Origin: Wolbachia endosymbiont of Ctenocephalides felis wCfeT
GTDB lineage: Bacteria > Pseudomonadota > Alphaproteobacteria > Rickettsiales > Anaplasmataceae
Assembly: GCF_012277295.1 (NCBI RefSeq)
Contig: NZ_CP051156.1
Location: 124,001-188,000, forward strand
Direction: 5' to 3'
DNA: 64,000 bases
The notes beneath the pieces were generated by a model. That model saw only the letters and a program-made list of their open reading frames with translations. It did no database searches and was not told the origin of the DNA. Every line of letters begins with the position of its first letter. The stretch's first letter is position 1. The translations under genes and the position numbers were made by a program. Below, in pieces: positions 56,613 to 64,000 of this stretch.

Positions 56613-57848
56613 TTAATACTTGGAAGATGAAAAGCTTAAGCAAGCCAGCGGTATAGACAAATTTTTGAAAACTTTTACTAGAGATTCCGTTAAATGTTCT
56701 ACCATTTCATCGGTATGATAAGGTGTAGGGGTAATGCGAAAACGCTCAGTTCCTCTTGGAACGGTTGGATAATTTATATGTTGAACATAAATTTCATATT
56801 CATCAAACAATAATTTTGACGCTTCTTTTGATAACTCTGGATCACCAATTATTATTGGAATTATGTGAGTTTCTGTTGCAATAAAATTAATTCCTGCGTT
56901 TTGTAGTGAGTTTTTTACCTTTTTTACCACTTGCTTTTGTTTCTCTCTTTCAGCATTGCTAGACTTTAAATGCTCAATGCTTGCTTTTGCTGCTGCTGCC
57001 AGGACGGGTGACATAGCGGTAGTAAAGATAAATCCCGGAGCTGAGCTTCTAATTACGTCCACCAAATTCTTTGAAGATGCTATATATCCACCCATCACCC
57101 CAAAAGCCTTTGACAACGTTCCTTGAATAATTGTTACTCTGTTCATTAAATTTTCTCTTTCTGCAATACCACCACCACGTGGGCCATACATACCAACTGC
57201 ATGTACTTCATCCAAATAGGTAATTGCATTGTACTGATCTGCAAGATCGCATATTTCTTTAAGTGGTGCTACATCACCATCCATTGAATACACAGACTCA
57301 AGAGCTATTATTTTTGGTGTTTTTCTATCTACGGAGTTTAGTAGCTGCTCCAAGTGACTAACATCATTATGTTTAAATATATACTTTGGTCTTCTTCCTG
57401 CTTTGATACCTTCTATCATTGAGGAATGGTTTTTTTCATCAGAAAAAATGACTACATCAGGAATAACAGATGACAAAGTGCTAAGTGTAGTCTGATTAGC
57501 CAAATACCCACAAGGAAAGGTTAAAGCAGATTCTTTTTGATGAAGGTCTGCTAAAGATTTTTCGAGTTCAACGATTTCTTTTGTTGTGCCAGATATATTC
57601 CTTGTACCTCCTGCACCAACAGGCGCATTTTGAATAGCAGCAGTAACATTTTCATTCTGTGACATTCCCAGATAATTATTACTGCACCAAACGATGACTT
57701 CTCTATTTCTTTCATAGTCCATAATATAGGGAAGTCTGCCAGGTAATGAAGCAAAGTGCGTAAACTCACGATAACGCCCTTCGTTTTTTATATCTTTAAT
57801 TTTATTTAAGAATATTTCTTCGTAACTTACCAAGGCTTTATCTGTCAA
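56613..57848 (-). CDS. hemA: 5-aminolevulinate synthase
   Basis: The alphaproteobacterial C4 route: condenses glycine and succinyl-CoA to 5-aminolevulinate for haem. A PLP-dependent class II aminotransferase fold with [39 protein letters not shown] and the PLP Lys in [12 protein letters not shown]; the C-terminal [16 protein letters not shown] is typical. It is 411 aa, complete. Its last codons were copied in the ankyrin duplication downstream. Confidence 0.97.
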   Translation of the reverse strand: MTDKALVSYEEIFLNKIKDIKNEGRYREFTHFASLPGRLPYIMDYERNREVIVWCSNNYLGMSQNENVTAAIQNAPVGAGGTRNISGTTKEIVELEKSLADLHQKESALTFPCGYLANQTTLSTLSSVIPDVVIFSDEKNHSSMIEGIKAGRRPKYIFKHNDVSHLEQLLNSVDRKTPKIIALESVYSMDGDVAPLKEICDLADQYNAITYLDEVHAVGMYGPRGGGIAERENLMNRVTIIQGTLSKAFGVMGGYIASSKNLVDVIRSSAPGFIFTTAMSPVLAAAAKASIEHLKSSNAEREKQKQVVKKVKNSLQNAGINFIATETHIIPIIIGDPELSKEASKLLFDEYEIYVQHINYPTVPRGTERFRITPTPYHTDEMVEHLTESLVKVFKNLSIPLACLSFSSSKY

Positions 57849-57894
57849 TAATTGACATAATTATAACAAATTATTAAATGGTAAACTACAATAT

Positions 57895-60699
57895 TTATCC
57901 TTTAGTACTAATAGCAACTTTAGGCACAACTTCTTCAACTTTATCGTCTTTAATTAAGGTTTTAGGCTTACAGCAATACACAGCTAAAGCCAAACAAAAG
58001 AGACCCACTCCTGCTGCTATTCCTGTTGCTAGTAAAGAAACTTCAAATACATATAGGCCCAATGCAAGTGCTACACAACCCGAGCCACCTACCAGAAGCG
58101 ATAAAGAAGCTGCATTATAAAATTTAGTGCTTTGTGGTGCAGTATTATTTGGATCAATAGACTGGCCGACATTTGTTTGAGTATCATTTTTCCGGTCAGC
58201 TTCTTTGTTAACTGTTAAAGTCGTTGGTGCTGGCCCCGGCGCTTGACCCTCACTAATAGGTGATTGTGTAGTGACACCTCCAGCACAAGAATTATTATGC
58301 TGCTTAGTATTGACTTTTATTGCTGAATTTATAGGCTCTCCCGTATTCTCATCAATATCTTCAATAGCAGCCTCATCTCCATTAGGAAAATTAACAATGC
58401 GAACACCTAAATCACCATTGTTAACAGCGCCTGCATGTAGCACTTCTGATTCTTCATTATAAAGTGTACTTATTTGTATTGCTGCATGCTCAGCAGCTTG
58501 TTCATCATTAACAACATAATCAACCATATCACCCATAAGTTGAAGAACTTCTGGATCTATTGATTCACTCAATATAGCCTGATTATCGACTGGAGTTGAC
58601 TGACCGCTTGTGCTTGTAGATGCTGAATCGTAACCAGAATCAGCAGTTTTAATATCCAACACTCTACCCTCACTACTATTATTACCTAGAGGTTCCTGAA
58701 TTGGAACCTCTTTACCAATTATACTATTTTCACCATTTCCTACAAGCTCTTGTTGCTTACTATCAATACCCTTAGGTTTTAAATCCTGACTGTCACTACT
58801 AGCTGCTTGGCTTGAAGTATTAACTGTTGTAGTAGCTAATACTTCGTCTTTCCTTGCTAAATCAGATTTAATCTTACTTAAAGCACCTTCAAGATTTATA
58901 AGCTTATTAAAGTCTTCTTGAGAAATATAGCCACCTAAAATTTCCGTTACGTATTTTACCAGAGGATACAACTGTGGTGTAAAAAGCACAGTAGGGTAAG
59001 CATCACTACGCCCAAAAAATTCTTCACTCTCATGAAATTTAGTTAATATCTGTACCAATTCATTAACTTTTGATGCGCCTTCCTTAGGCGGTACACTAAT
59101 TACAGCAGCTTGAACAATATTTATGTAAGTGCTTAAAGCCTTAACATCTTGAGCAATTGCTGCTTCTTCCACTAATCTTACTGCACTATCTAGCACGCTG
59201 AGTGCTGCCTGATCCTTAATCTCCTTACTTTCTAATGCACGGGTAATATCTTCACTATATTTCTTAAGCAAACATTCAATAACCGGAGAGCTTTTTGTGC
59301 TACTCAAAACAGTAGTTAGACTATTTTGAAAGAAAGCTTGTCTATTTTTATCACTTGCAAATTGAGGGTCACTTGTAGTGAGATCCAATACCCTTGTTAT
59401 AAATTCTACATTTCCAATATACGCAGCAGCGTTTAAACATACATTATAAATGTTTTGTTTTTTTACTTTGCGCCCACCTTTTGCACTCTGGATACTTTGT
59501 ACAACCTGTTTTCCAATTTGCTCGATTATTTTATCATTTGCTAACTCTTCTCCATAAATCTTCCGAATTTCTGGATTTTCATTTTCAGTACATTTTTTGC
59601 ACAAATACTTAACAATGAGATCATGTTCCTGGCTTACTGCAGGTTCTAATAAAGTAACAAAACTTTTCTTTAATAACTCTTTTTTAGCCGGATCATTAAT
59701 GCGTCTTTCAAATGCATCTAACATTACCGTAATAAATTTTTCATTTTGAACCAAAGATGCTGTTTCAAACACTCCATATAAAGAATCATTTATTTTTAAT
59801 GCTTCCTCAAGATCGTTCAAAACAAGATCAATCTCTAATAAATCATATTCCTTTTTCGGTGCTATAACTGAACCTAATAGATCATATTCCTCTCTCAGTG
59901 CTATAACTGAAAAGAAGCCAATCTTGCTAAACTCGTCAAACCGTATAGACTGATTTTTTAATTTTTCATAAATCCCATCGATACTATGAAATTTTTCCAT
60001 AAAAATCCCAATGCATTTTTTGCTGCCAACAAGCAAAGGTAAAAGACTTAAATTATTTTCAGCAAGAAGCACATTCTGGTATTTTTCTGTAAGCGTATCA
60101 TTAGCTGCAATTGCTAAAAGCATAAGCTCTTTTACTGAGTAATCATGATTGAAACTATCTGTATTAAACTTACATCGAGAAAGTATATTTGAACATATAT
60201 ATTGATGGTCACTTCTTTTAAAATTGGATTGAAGATCATCTAATTCCCAATCGAATTGTTGTAAGCAGAAATTTTTGAAATTTTCAGCATCCAAATCAGT
60301 AACATAAGCATCTTCATAGTCTCGTAATTTTTCTATAATTTCATCAATTTCTTCATAATCTCCACCTTTTGCTTTGTTGAGAACATCGGTTATTTTATCA
60401 AAAGTGAGACCTTTAGGAGTAATAACAAATGAACCCTTAGCATTACTACCTTCTACAATAGCTGACTTTGGTTCATTTGTGAAGTATTCATACGATTGAT
60501 CAACAGTAAATGAATCAGTCATAGCTTGACTGTCCGGCTGGCTTGTTAAATTTGGATCTAATGGAGAACTCAGTTTAGTTGCTGAATTGAGCTCTTCTTG
60601 TTGAGTTTCCTCGCTTAAATCGACAAAGCTATCTACTGAACTAGCCATAGCTTGATTGTCCGGCTGGTCTGTTAAATTTTGATCTAAAGAATTATTCAT
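57895..60699 (-). CDS. Large hypothetical protein with internal repeats and C-terminal membrane hairpin (934 aa)
   Basis: No known family recognised. It contains several internal duplications: (1) residues 5-27 and 47-67 (LDQNLTDQPDNQAM / LDPNLTSQPDSQAM), nearly identical also in DNA 126 bases apart; (2) SVIALREEYDLLG followed by SVIAPKKEYDLLE near residue 270; (3) two long related helical segments, about 303-370 (NEKFITVMLDAFERR) and 418-490 (NVEFITRVLDLTTSD), reminiscent of degenerate ankyrin-like units. A disordered, acidic middle follows, then two hydrophobic helices at about 862-912 and a short basic tail. It could be an exported, membrane-anchored effector; this is inference from layout and location. 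Confidence 0.82.
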   Translation of the reverse strand: MNNSLDQNLTDQPDNQAMASSVDSFVDLSEETQQEELNSATKLSSPLDPNLTSQPDSQAMTDSFTVDQSYEYFTNEPKSAIVEGSNAKGSFVITPKGLTFDKITDVLNKAKGGDYEEIDEIIEKLRDYEDAYVTDLDAENFKNFCLQQFDWELDDLQSNFKRSDHQYICSNILSRCKFNTDSFNHDYSVKELMLLAIAANDTLTEKYQNVLLAENNLSLLPLLVGSKKCIGIFMEKFHSIDGIYEKLKNQSIRFDEFSKIGFFSVIALREEYDLLGSVIAPKKEYDLLEIDLVLNDLEEALKINDSLYGVFETASLVQNEKFITVMLDAFERRINDPAKKELLKKSFVTLLEPAVSQEHDLIVKYLCKKCTENENPEIRKIYGEELANDKIIEQIGKQVVQSIQSAKGGRKVKKQNIYNVCLNAAAYIGNVEFITRVLDLTTSDPQFASDKNRQAFFQNSLTTVLSSTKSSPVIECLLKKYSEDITRALESKEIKDQAALSVLDSAVRLVEEAAIAQDVKALSTYINIVQAAVISVPPKEGASKVNELVQILTKFHESEEFFGRSDAYPTVLFTPQLYPLVKYVTEILGGYISQEDFNKLINLEGALSKIKSDLARKDEVLATTTVNTSSQAASSDSQDLKPKGIDSKQQELVGNGENSIIGKEVPIQEPLGNNSSEGRVLDIKTADSGYDSASTSTSGQSTPVDNQAILSESIDPEVLQLMGDMVDYVVNDEQAAEHAAIQISTLYNEESEVLHAGAVNNGDLGVRIVNFPNGDEAAIEDIDENTGEPINSAIKVNTKQHNNSCAGGVTTQSPISEGQAPGPAPTTLTVNKEADRKNDTQTNVGQSIDPNNTAPQSTKFYNAASLSLLVGGSGCVALALGLYVFEVSLLATGIAAGVGLFCLALAVYCCKPKTLIKDDKVEEVVPKVAISTKG

Positions 60700-60772
60700 G
60701 TATTACCTCGCTCATAAATGGCGTTAATTTAGTATATCTCTAAACAAGAATGCTGTCAAGTAAAATGCAATA

Positions 60773-62677
60773 TTAGATTGTGATATTGCTAAGTAAATTG
60801 TTTAACCTTTTAGCAAATAAGCTAGCATCATCCATCTCTTCACCTTCGGTAATACAAGCTTGATAGAACAATAGGTGCACCATATCCTCCAGCGTGGAGC
60901 TTTCACCACTTTCAGCATGTGAATTCATTATGGTTTTTATTATAGGATGCTTAGTGTTAATTTCCAGAACTTTCGGAGTGCGATAATTTAGTTGCTTTTG
61001 CTCACGCAAGAAACGTTCCATACGGAGGTCCATAGCACCTTCCTCAACTGCCAAACATACTGGACTGTCAGTCAATTTTTTAGAAATTTTTACGCTTTTT
61101 ACTAAATTTCCTAATACGTTAGTGAAATATTGTATTATAGAGTCTGTATCTTCTTTAGATTCCTCTGTGTCGGACTGACTTTCTTCGTCTTTTTTGTCGT
61201 CATTAGAGGAGAATTTTTCTAAATCAACATCTGCGCGCGTGACAGACTTAATTTTCTTGTCTTTGTATTCATTGATAACACTGGTCCAGAAATCATCAAC
61301 TGGATCAATAAACAATAACACTTCTAACCCCTTACTAATGAACCCTTCAAGTTGCGGACTATTTTTCACTGACTCAAGGCTGTTACCAGTAAGATAATAG
61401 ATGTGTTCCTGCTCAGGCTTCATTCTGCTTATATAATCGTCAATGCTGACTAACTTATCACCGTTTGTGCTGTGGAATCTGCAAGCGGCAAGCAATGCTT
61501 CTCTCTCGTCAGTTGGCATAGCTTCACACAGACCCTCTTTTAAAACTGCACCAAAATTAGTCCAGAATTTTGTATATTCCTCCAAATCCTCTTTTGCTTT
61601 TTTATTCAGTTCTAATACCACGCGTTTAGTGAGAGATTTTCTGATTTGCTCAACAACACGGTTATTCTGCAAAGTTTCTCTGCTAATATTCAAAGGTAGG
61701 TCCGGTGAATCAACAACTCCTTTTAAAAAGCGCAAATATTGCGGTATAATTTGTACATTATCTTCAGTAATAAAAACTTTATTCACATACAGTTTAACAG
61801 AGCAGCGTCTATCTGGATGAAATAAATCAAAAGGTTTAATAGAAGGAACGTAAAGCAAGTTTGTATATTCTATTGCACCTTCATTTTTGTTATGTAATAT
61901 CATACAAGGCTCACCACCAACGTGTGCAACACCACGGAAAAAGTCATTATGTTCTTCTTGGGTCACTTCATTTTTAGGTTTTGTCCAAATTGCAGCCTTG
62001 CTATTTAATTTTTCATTCTCTCCTTTTTCATTTACAAATTCAACAGGAAAATTGATATGATCAGAGTATGTAGTAACGATGTTCTCAACGCGAAATTTAT
62101 CTAAAAATTCATTTTCTTCAGGGCGCATAATCAACGTAATTTTCGTTCCTCGAAGAATTTGATCATCCAGTGCACTAATTGAATACTCACCATCTCCTTT
62201 TGACTTCCATACCCAAGATTCTTCTTCCCCTGCTTTTCGTGACTCAACTATAACTTCTGAAGCAACCATAAAGCTTGAGTAAAAACCAACGCCAAATTTG
62301 CCAATCAGTTCTACAGCTTGGCTTGAATCTTTATTATTCTTTATTGCATCCAAAAATTTCTGTGTGCCAGAGCTTGCAATTGTACCAAGATTGTCTATTA
62401 AATCCTGCCTATTCATTCCAATGCCATTGTCGGTAATATATAGTGCGTTTTTATCTTTATCAGAACTAATGGTAATTTTTAATTCATCACTTGAGTCAAT
62501 AAGGTTTGGATTCAATTGAGATTCATAACGCAACTTGTCGCACGCATCTGATGCATTTGATATTAACTCACGTAAAAAAATATCTTTATTGGTATATAAA
62601 GAGTGAATAACTATATTTAATACCTTACCTACTTCAGCATCAAATTTTAAATTCTCAGTTTTTTGTACGTCGTGCAT
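60773..62677 (-). CDS. htpG: Hsp90-family chaperone HtpG
   Basis: An ATP-driven chaperone. The N-terminal GHKL ATPase domain has [40 protein letters not shown] and [14 protein letters not shown]. The middle domain has [14 protein letters not shown], and the C-terminal dimerisation domain ends the protein. It is 634 aa, with a highly charged linker ([23 protein letters not shown]) near residue 500 that is more acidic than in most bacterial HtpG. Confidence 0.97.
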   Translation of the reverse strand: MHDVQKTENLKFDAEVGKVLNIVIHSLYTNKDIFLRELISNASDACDKLRYESQLNPNLIDSSDELKITISSDKDKNALYITDNGIGMNRQDLIDNLGTIASSGTQKFLDAIKNNKDSSQAVELIGKFGVGFYSSFMVASEVIVESRKAGEEESWVWKSKGDGEYSISALDDQILRGTKITLIMRPEENEFLDKFRVENIVTTYSDHINFPVEFVNEKGENEKLNSKAAIWTKPKNEVTQEEHNDFFRGVAHVGGEPCMILHNKNEGAIEYTNLLYVPSIKPFDLFHPDRRCSVKLYVNKVFITEDNVQIIPQYLRFLKGVVDSPDLPLNISRETLQNNRVVEQIRKSLTKRVVLELNKKAKEDLEEYTKFWTNFGAVLKEGLCEAMPTDEREALLAACRFHSTNGDKLVSIDDYISRMKPEQEHIYYLTGNSLESVKNSPQLEGFISKGLEVLLFIDPVDDFWTSVINEYKDKKIKSVTRADVDLEKFSSNDDKKDEESQSDTEESKEDTDSIIQYFTNVLGNLVKSVKISKKLTDSPVCLAVEEGAMDLRMERFLREQKQLNYRTPKVLEINTKHPIIKTIMNSHAESGESSTLEDMVHLLFYQACITEGEEMDDASLFAKRLNNLLSNITI

Positions 62678-62720
62678 TTTGAACTCCGTTATTTATTTTG
62701 TAACCATAGTAGATTTAAGC

Positions 62721-62741
62721 ATTGGCATGAGAATTTTCAAG
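62721..62741 (-). promoter_or_regulatory. Possible heat-shock (sigma-32) promoter of htpG
   Basis: On the minus strand a perfect CTTGAAA (62735-62741) lies 57 bases before the htpG ATG, followed by a weak -10 candidate (ATGCCAAT, 62721-62728) at shorter than usual spacing. CTTGAAA is the sigma-32 -35 consensus, and htpG is a heat-shock gene in other bacteria, but the -10 fit is poor. Confidence 0.35.
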
Positions 62742-62770
62742 ATCGCACTGTAAATGATAGCTAATGATAA

Positions 62771-62798
62771 TTAACTGTTAATAACGATTTGTTATAAT
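62771..62798 (+). promoter_or_regulatory. Sigma-70 promoter for the 241-residue gene
   Basis: TTAACT (62771-62776) and a perfect TATAAT (62793-62798), 16 bases apart, 31 bases before the start codon, in the divergent gap with htpG. Confidence 0.55.
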
Positions 62799-62829
62799 GT
62801 AAATCCGTTTTATTAAAGGAGCAATAACT

Positions 62830-63555
62830 ATGCAACAAGGCTATCTTACTGCAGAAAATATTAAAAAGTATGATTTTTCAGATATTTCAGCTATTAATCC
62901 ATATAAAGCCAAATTTGGGTTTGAGCTGAGCAATGGTGCAAAATGTGATTTAGATGGAGATATATTAAGTTGCACATATAGTGCTAAAAGTAATAACCCG
63001 TTCCACCGGCCAGCTGGTAATTCAGATGAAGATTATAGATTTATGGACGAAATTCGGTTGGAAGGGATCAAATTGAAAAAAGCACCACAAATTAACTGTC
63101 CTGCAAATGACCCAGAAAAGTGTTTATTGAATAAATTAAAGTTTACGTTTAATGGTAAAGTGGAATATAAGGCTCTGTATCCAACTTATTCAAATACTAT
63201 AGGTGAGGTAAGCACAACTACCAATGCCAATGGAATCTCCACTGTATACGTAAAAAATTTTTCTGAAAAAACTAATACTAAGGAGATTGATGAAACCAAC
63301 AAAGGTATTTTTAGCTTCGTTGATGTTGAAAAAGGTGGAACACAAGCAATAATAAAATTCGAGGAAGATACTTTTCGTGTGCAAAATCAAGGATTTGGCA
63401 ATCTAGGTAGTAGGTTTATTATCGAAAGTGTAGAGCAACCTGTAAAGAAAATTACTGAAAAAGATGCAACACTGGAATATGAAGACACATATCAGGTGGT
63501 GTACCAAATAGAACCAGACTCTCCTCAACATAACTTGGAGATTAGCGTGATATAA
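62830..63555 (+). CDS. Hypothetical protein, likely beta-rich (241 aa)
   Basis: No family recognised. ATG 62830 follows aaaggagc at good spacing and a consensus promoter. No signal peptide or membrane segment is visible. Alternating polar and hydrophobic residues and many Asn, Thr, Gly and Lys suggest beta strands (FNGKVEYKALYPTYSN, GISTVYVKNFSEK, RFIIESVEQPVK). Four Cys residues occur in the first 120 residues (CDLDG, LSCTY, NCPANDPEKC). An IS66 begins two bases after its stop codon, so its original downstream context is lost. Confidence 0.75.
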   Translation: MQQGYLTAENIKKYDFSDISAINPYKAKFGFELSNGAKCDLDGDILSCTYSAKSNNPFHRPAGNSDEDYRFMDEIRLEGIKLKKAPQINCPANDPEKCLLNKLKFTFNGKVEYKALYPTYSNTIGEVSTTTNANGISTVYVKNFSEKTNTKEIDETNKGIFSFVDVEKGGTQAIIKFEEDTFRVQNQGFGNLGSRFIIESVEQPVKKITEKDATLEYEDTYQVVYQIEPDSPQHNLEISVI

Positions 63556-63556
63556 C

Positions 63557-64000
63557 GTATCCATTCAGCCGGGCGGTAAAATAAAGAGTAGACAAGGAAT
63601 GCTAAAAAGGTAAACTAGAGTGGCTGTGAGGTAATATGGTTGATCTTTTAGAATTTTGCGAAAGTTTAAGCAGACTATAGAAAAGTTAGAAACAAAAATA
63701 GAAGAGCTTAAAGCAGAAAATAAAGCGCTAAGGATCGAAAACGCTGAGTTAAAAGAAAGGCTTGGCTTAAATTCAAAAAATTCATCTATACCAAGCTCCA
63801 AAGAATTATATAAGATGAGGGAAAATAAGCCAAAAAGTGACAGGAAAGTAGGAGCACAGGTTGGACATAAAGGCAGTTACCGCCCTAAAATGGAGGCAGA
63901 TGAGATGGTAAAAATAGAACTGCCCAATACGTGTGAGTGCGGAGGAGAAATTGCGGTATCAAAAGATCCGTATACTCATCAAAAGGTCGATTTGCCGGAA
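63557..64000 (+). mobile_element. IS66-family element, 5' part, cut by the window end
   Basis: It begins with gtatccattcagccgggcgg and runs through the leader and the first about 117 codons of the transposase (from TTG 63656) to the window edge. It shares Asn39 and the normal CECGGE zinc motif with the fragment at 1141-1789, which faces the opposite way, and differs in this from the three intact copies. Confidence 0.95.

Noticed and set aside
1..64000. CRISPR array, prophage or rRNA genes
   Set aside because: No regularly spaced repeats, phage structural genes or rRNA sequence could be seen; all repeats are explained by IS elements and one gene duplication.

Overview
The window is a stretch of an AT-rich Wolbachia (Anaplasmataceae, Alphaproteobacteria) chromosome. 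The evidence is a long Rickettsiales-type ribosomal protein operon, an alphaproteobacterial 5-aminolevulinate synthase, ATP synthase genes split so that only atpH-atpA sit together, an orphan virB9, ankyrin-repeat genes, a Fic protein and dense IS66/IS5/IS110 insertion sequences. I identify the genus from remembered gene content, not from a search, and cannot name the strain.

Layout. 1-1906: a wreck of IS66 pieces around one intact IS5-family element. 1982-4032: a small membrane protein (minus strand), carA, tRNA-Tyr and tRNA-Gly. 4043-18442: tuf followed by the S10-spc-alpha ribosomal superoperon, tightly packed and all on the plus strand (rpsJ to rplO, secY, adk, rpsM, rpsK, rpoA, rplQ), with a second good promoter in front of rpsM. 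18457-22071: yraN, atpH, atpA, greA, ribB. 22148-29844: envelope quality control (M48-TPR protease, hflK, hflC, a DegP-type protease), a putative minus-strand effector of 497 residues and a quinone oxidoreductase.

29981-39488 is an accessory island. It holds tRNA-Arg, an IS110 element with a structured non-coding left end that could encode its bridge RNA, a class II Fic protein and a decayed gene joining a eukaryotic-type U-box to an ankyrin repeat. That gene is cut off by an IS5 element which was itself hit by IS66 and by a second IS5-type element. A P-loop kinase-like gene follows, whose stop codon was replaced by another IS66 arrangement. 39489-52819 is core sequence again: secA, murJ, an AsmA-like protein, virB9, a frameshifted hypothetical gene, lepB, a secreted dioxygenase-fold protein lacking most iron ligands, pepA and gatA. 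52907-64000 is a second accessory region: IS66, two tandemly duplicated and decaying ankyrin genes next to hemA, a 934-residue putative membrane-anchored effector, htpG, an unknown 241-residue gene and a fifth IS66 running off the window.

Most core genes serve translation, protein export and folding, ATP synthesis and cofactor supply (haem, riboflavin, pyrimidines). The accessory genes look like host-interaction proteins that are being duplicated, frameshifted and disrupted by insertion sequences. The most novel items are the broken U-box/ankyrin gene beside the Fic gene, the possible IS110 bridge RNA, the repeat-built 934-residue protein and the iron-ligand-poor dioxygenase homologue.
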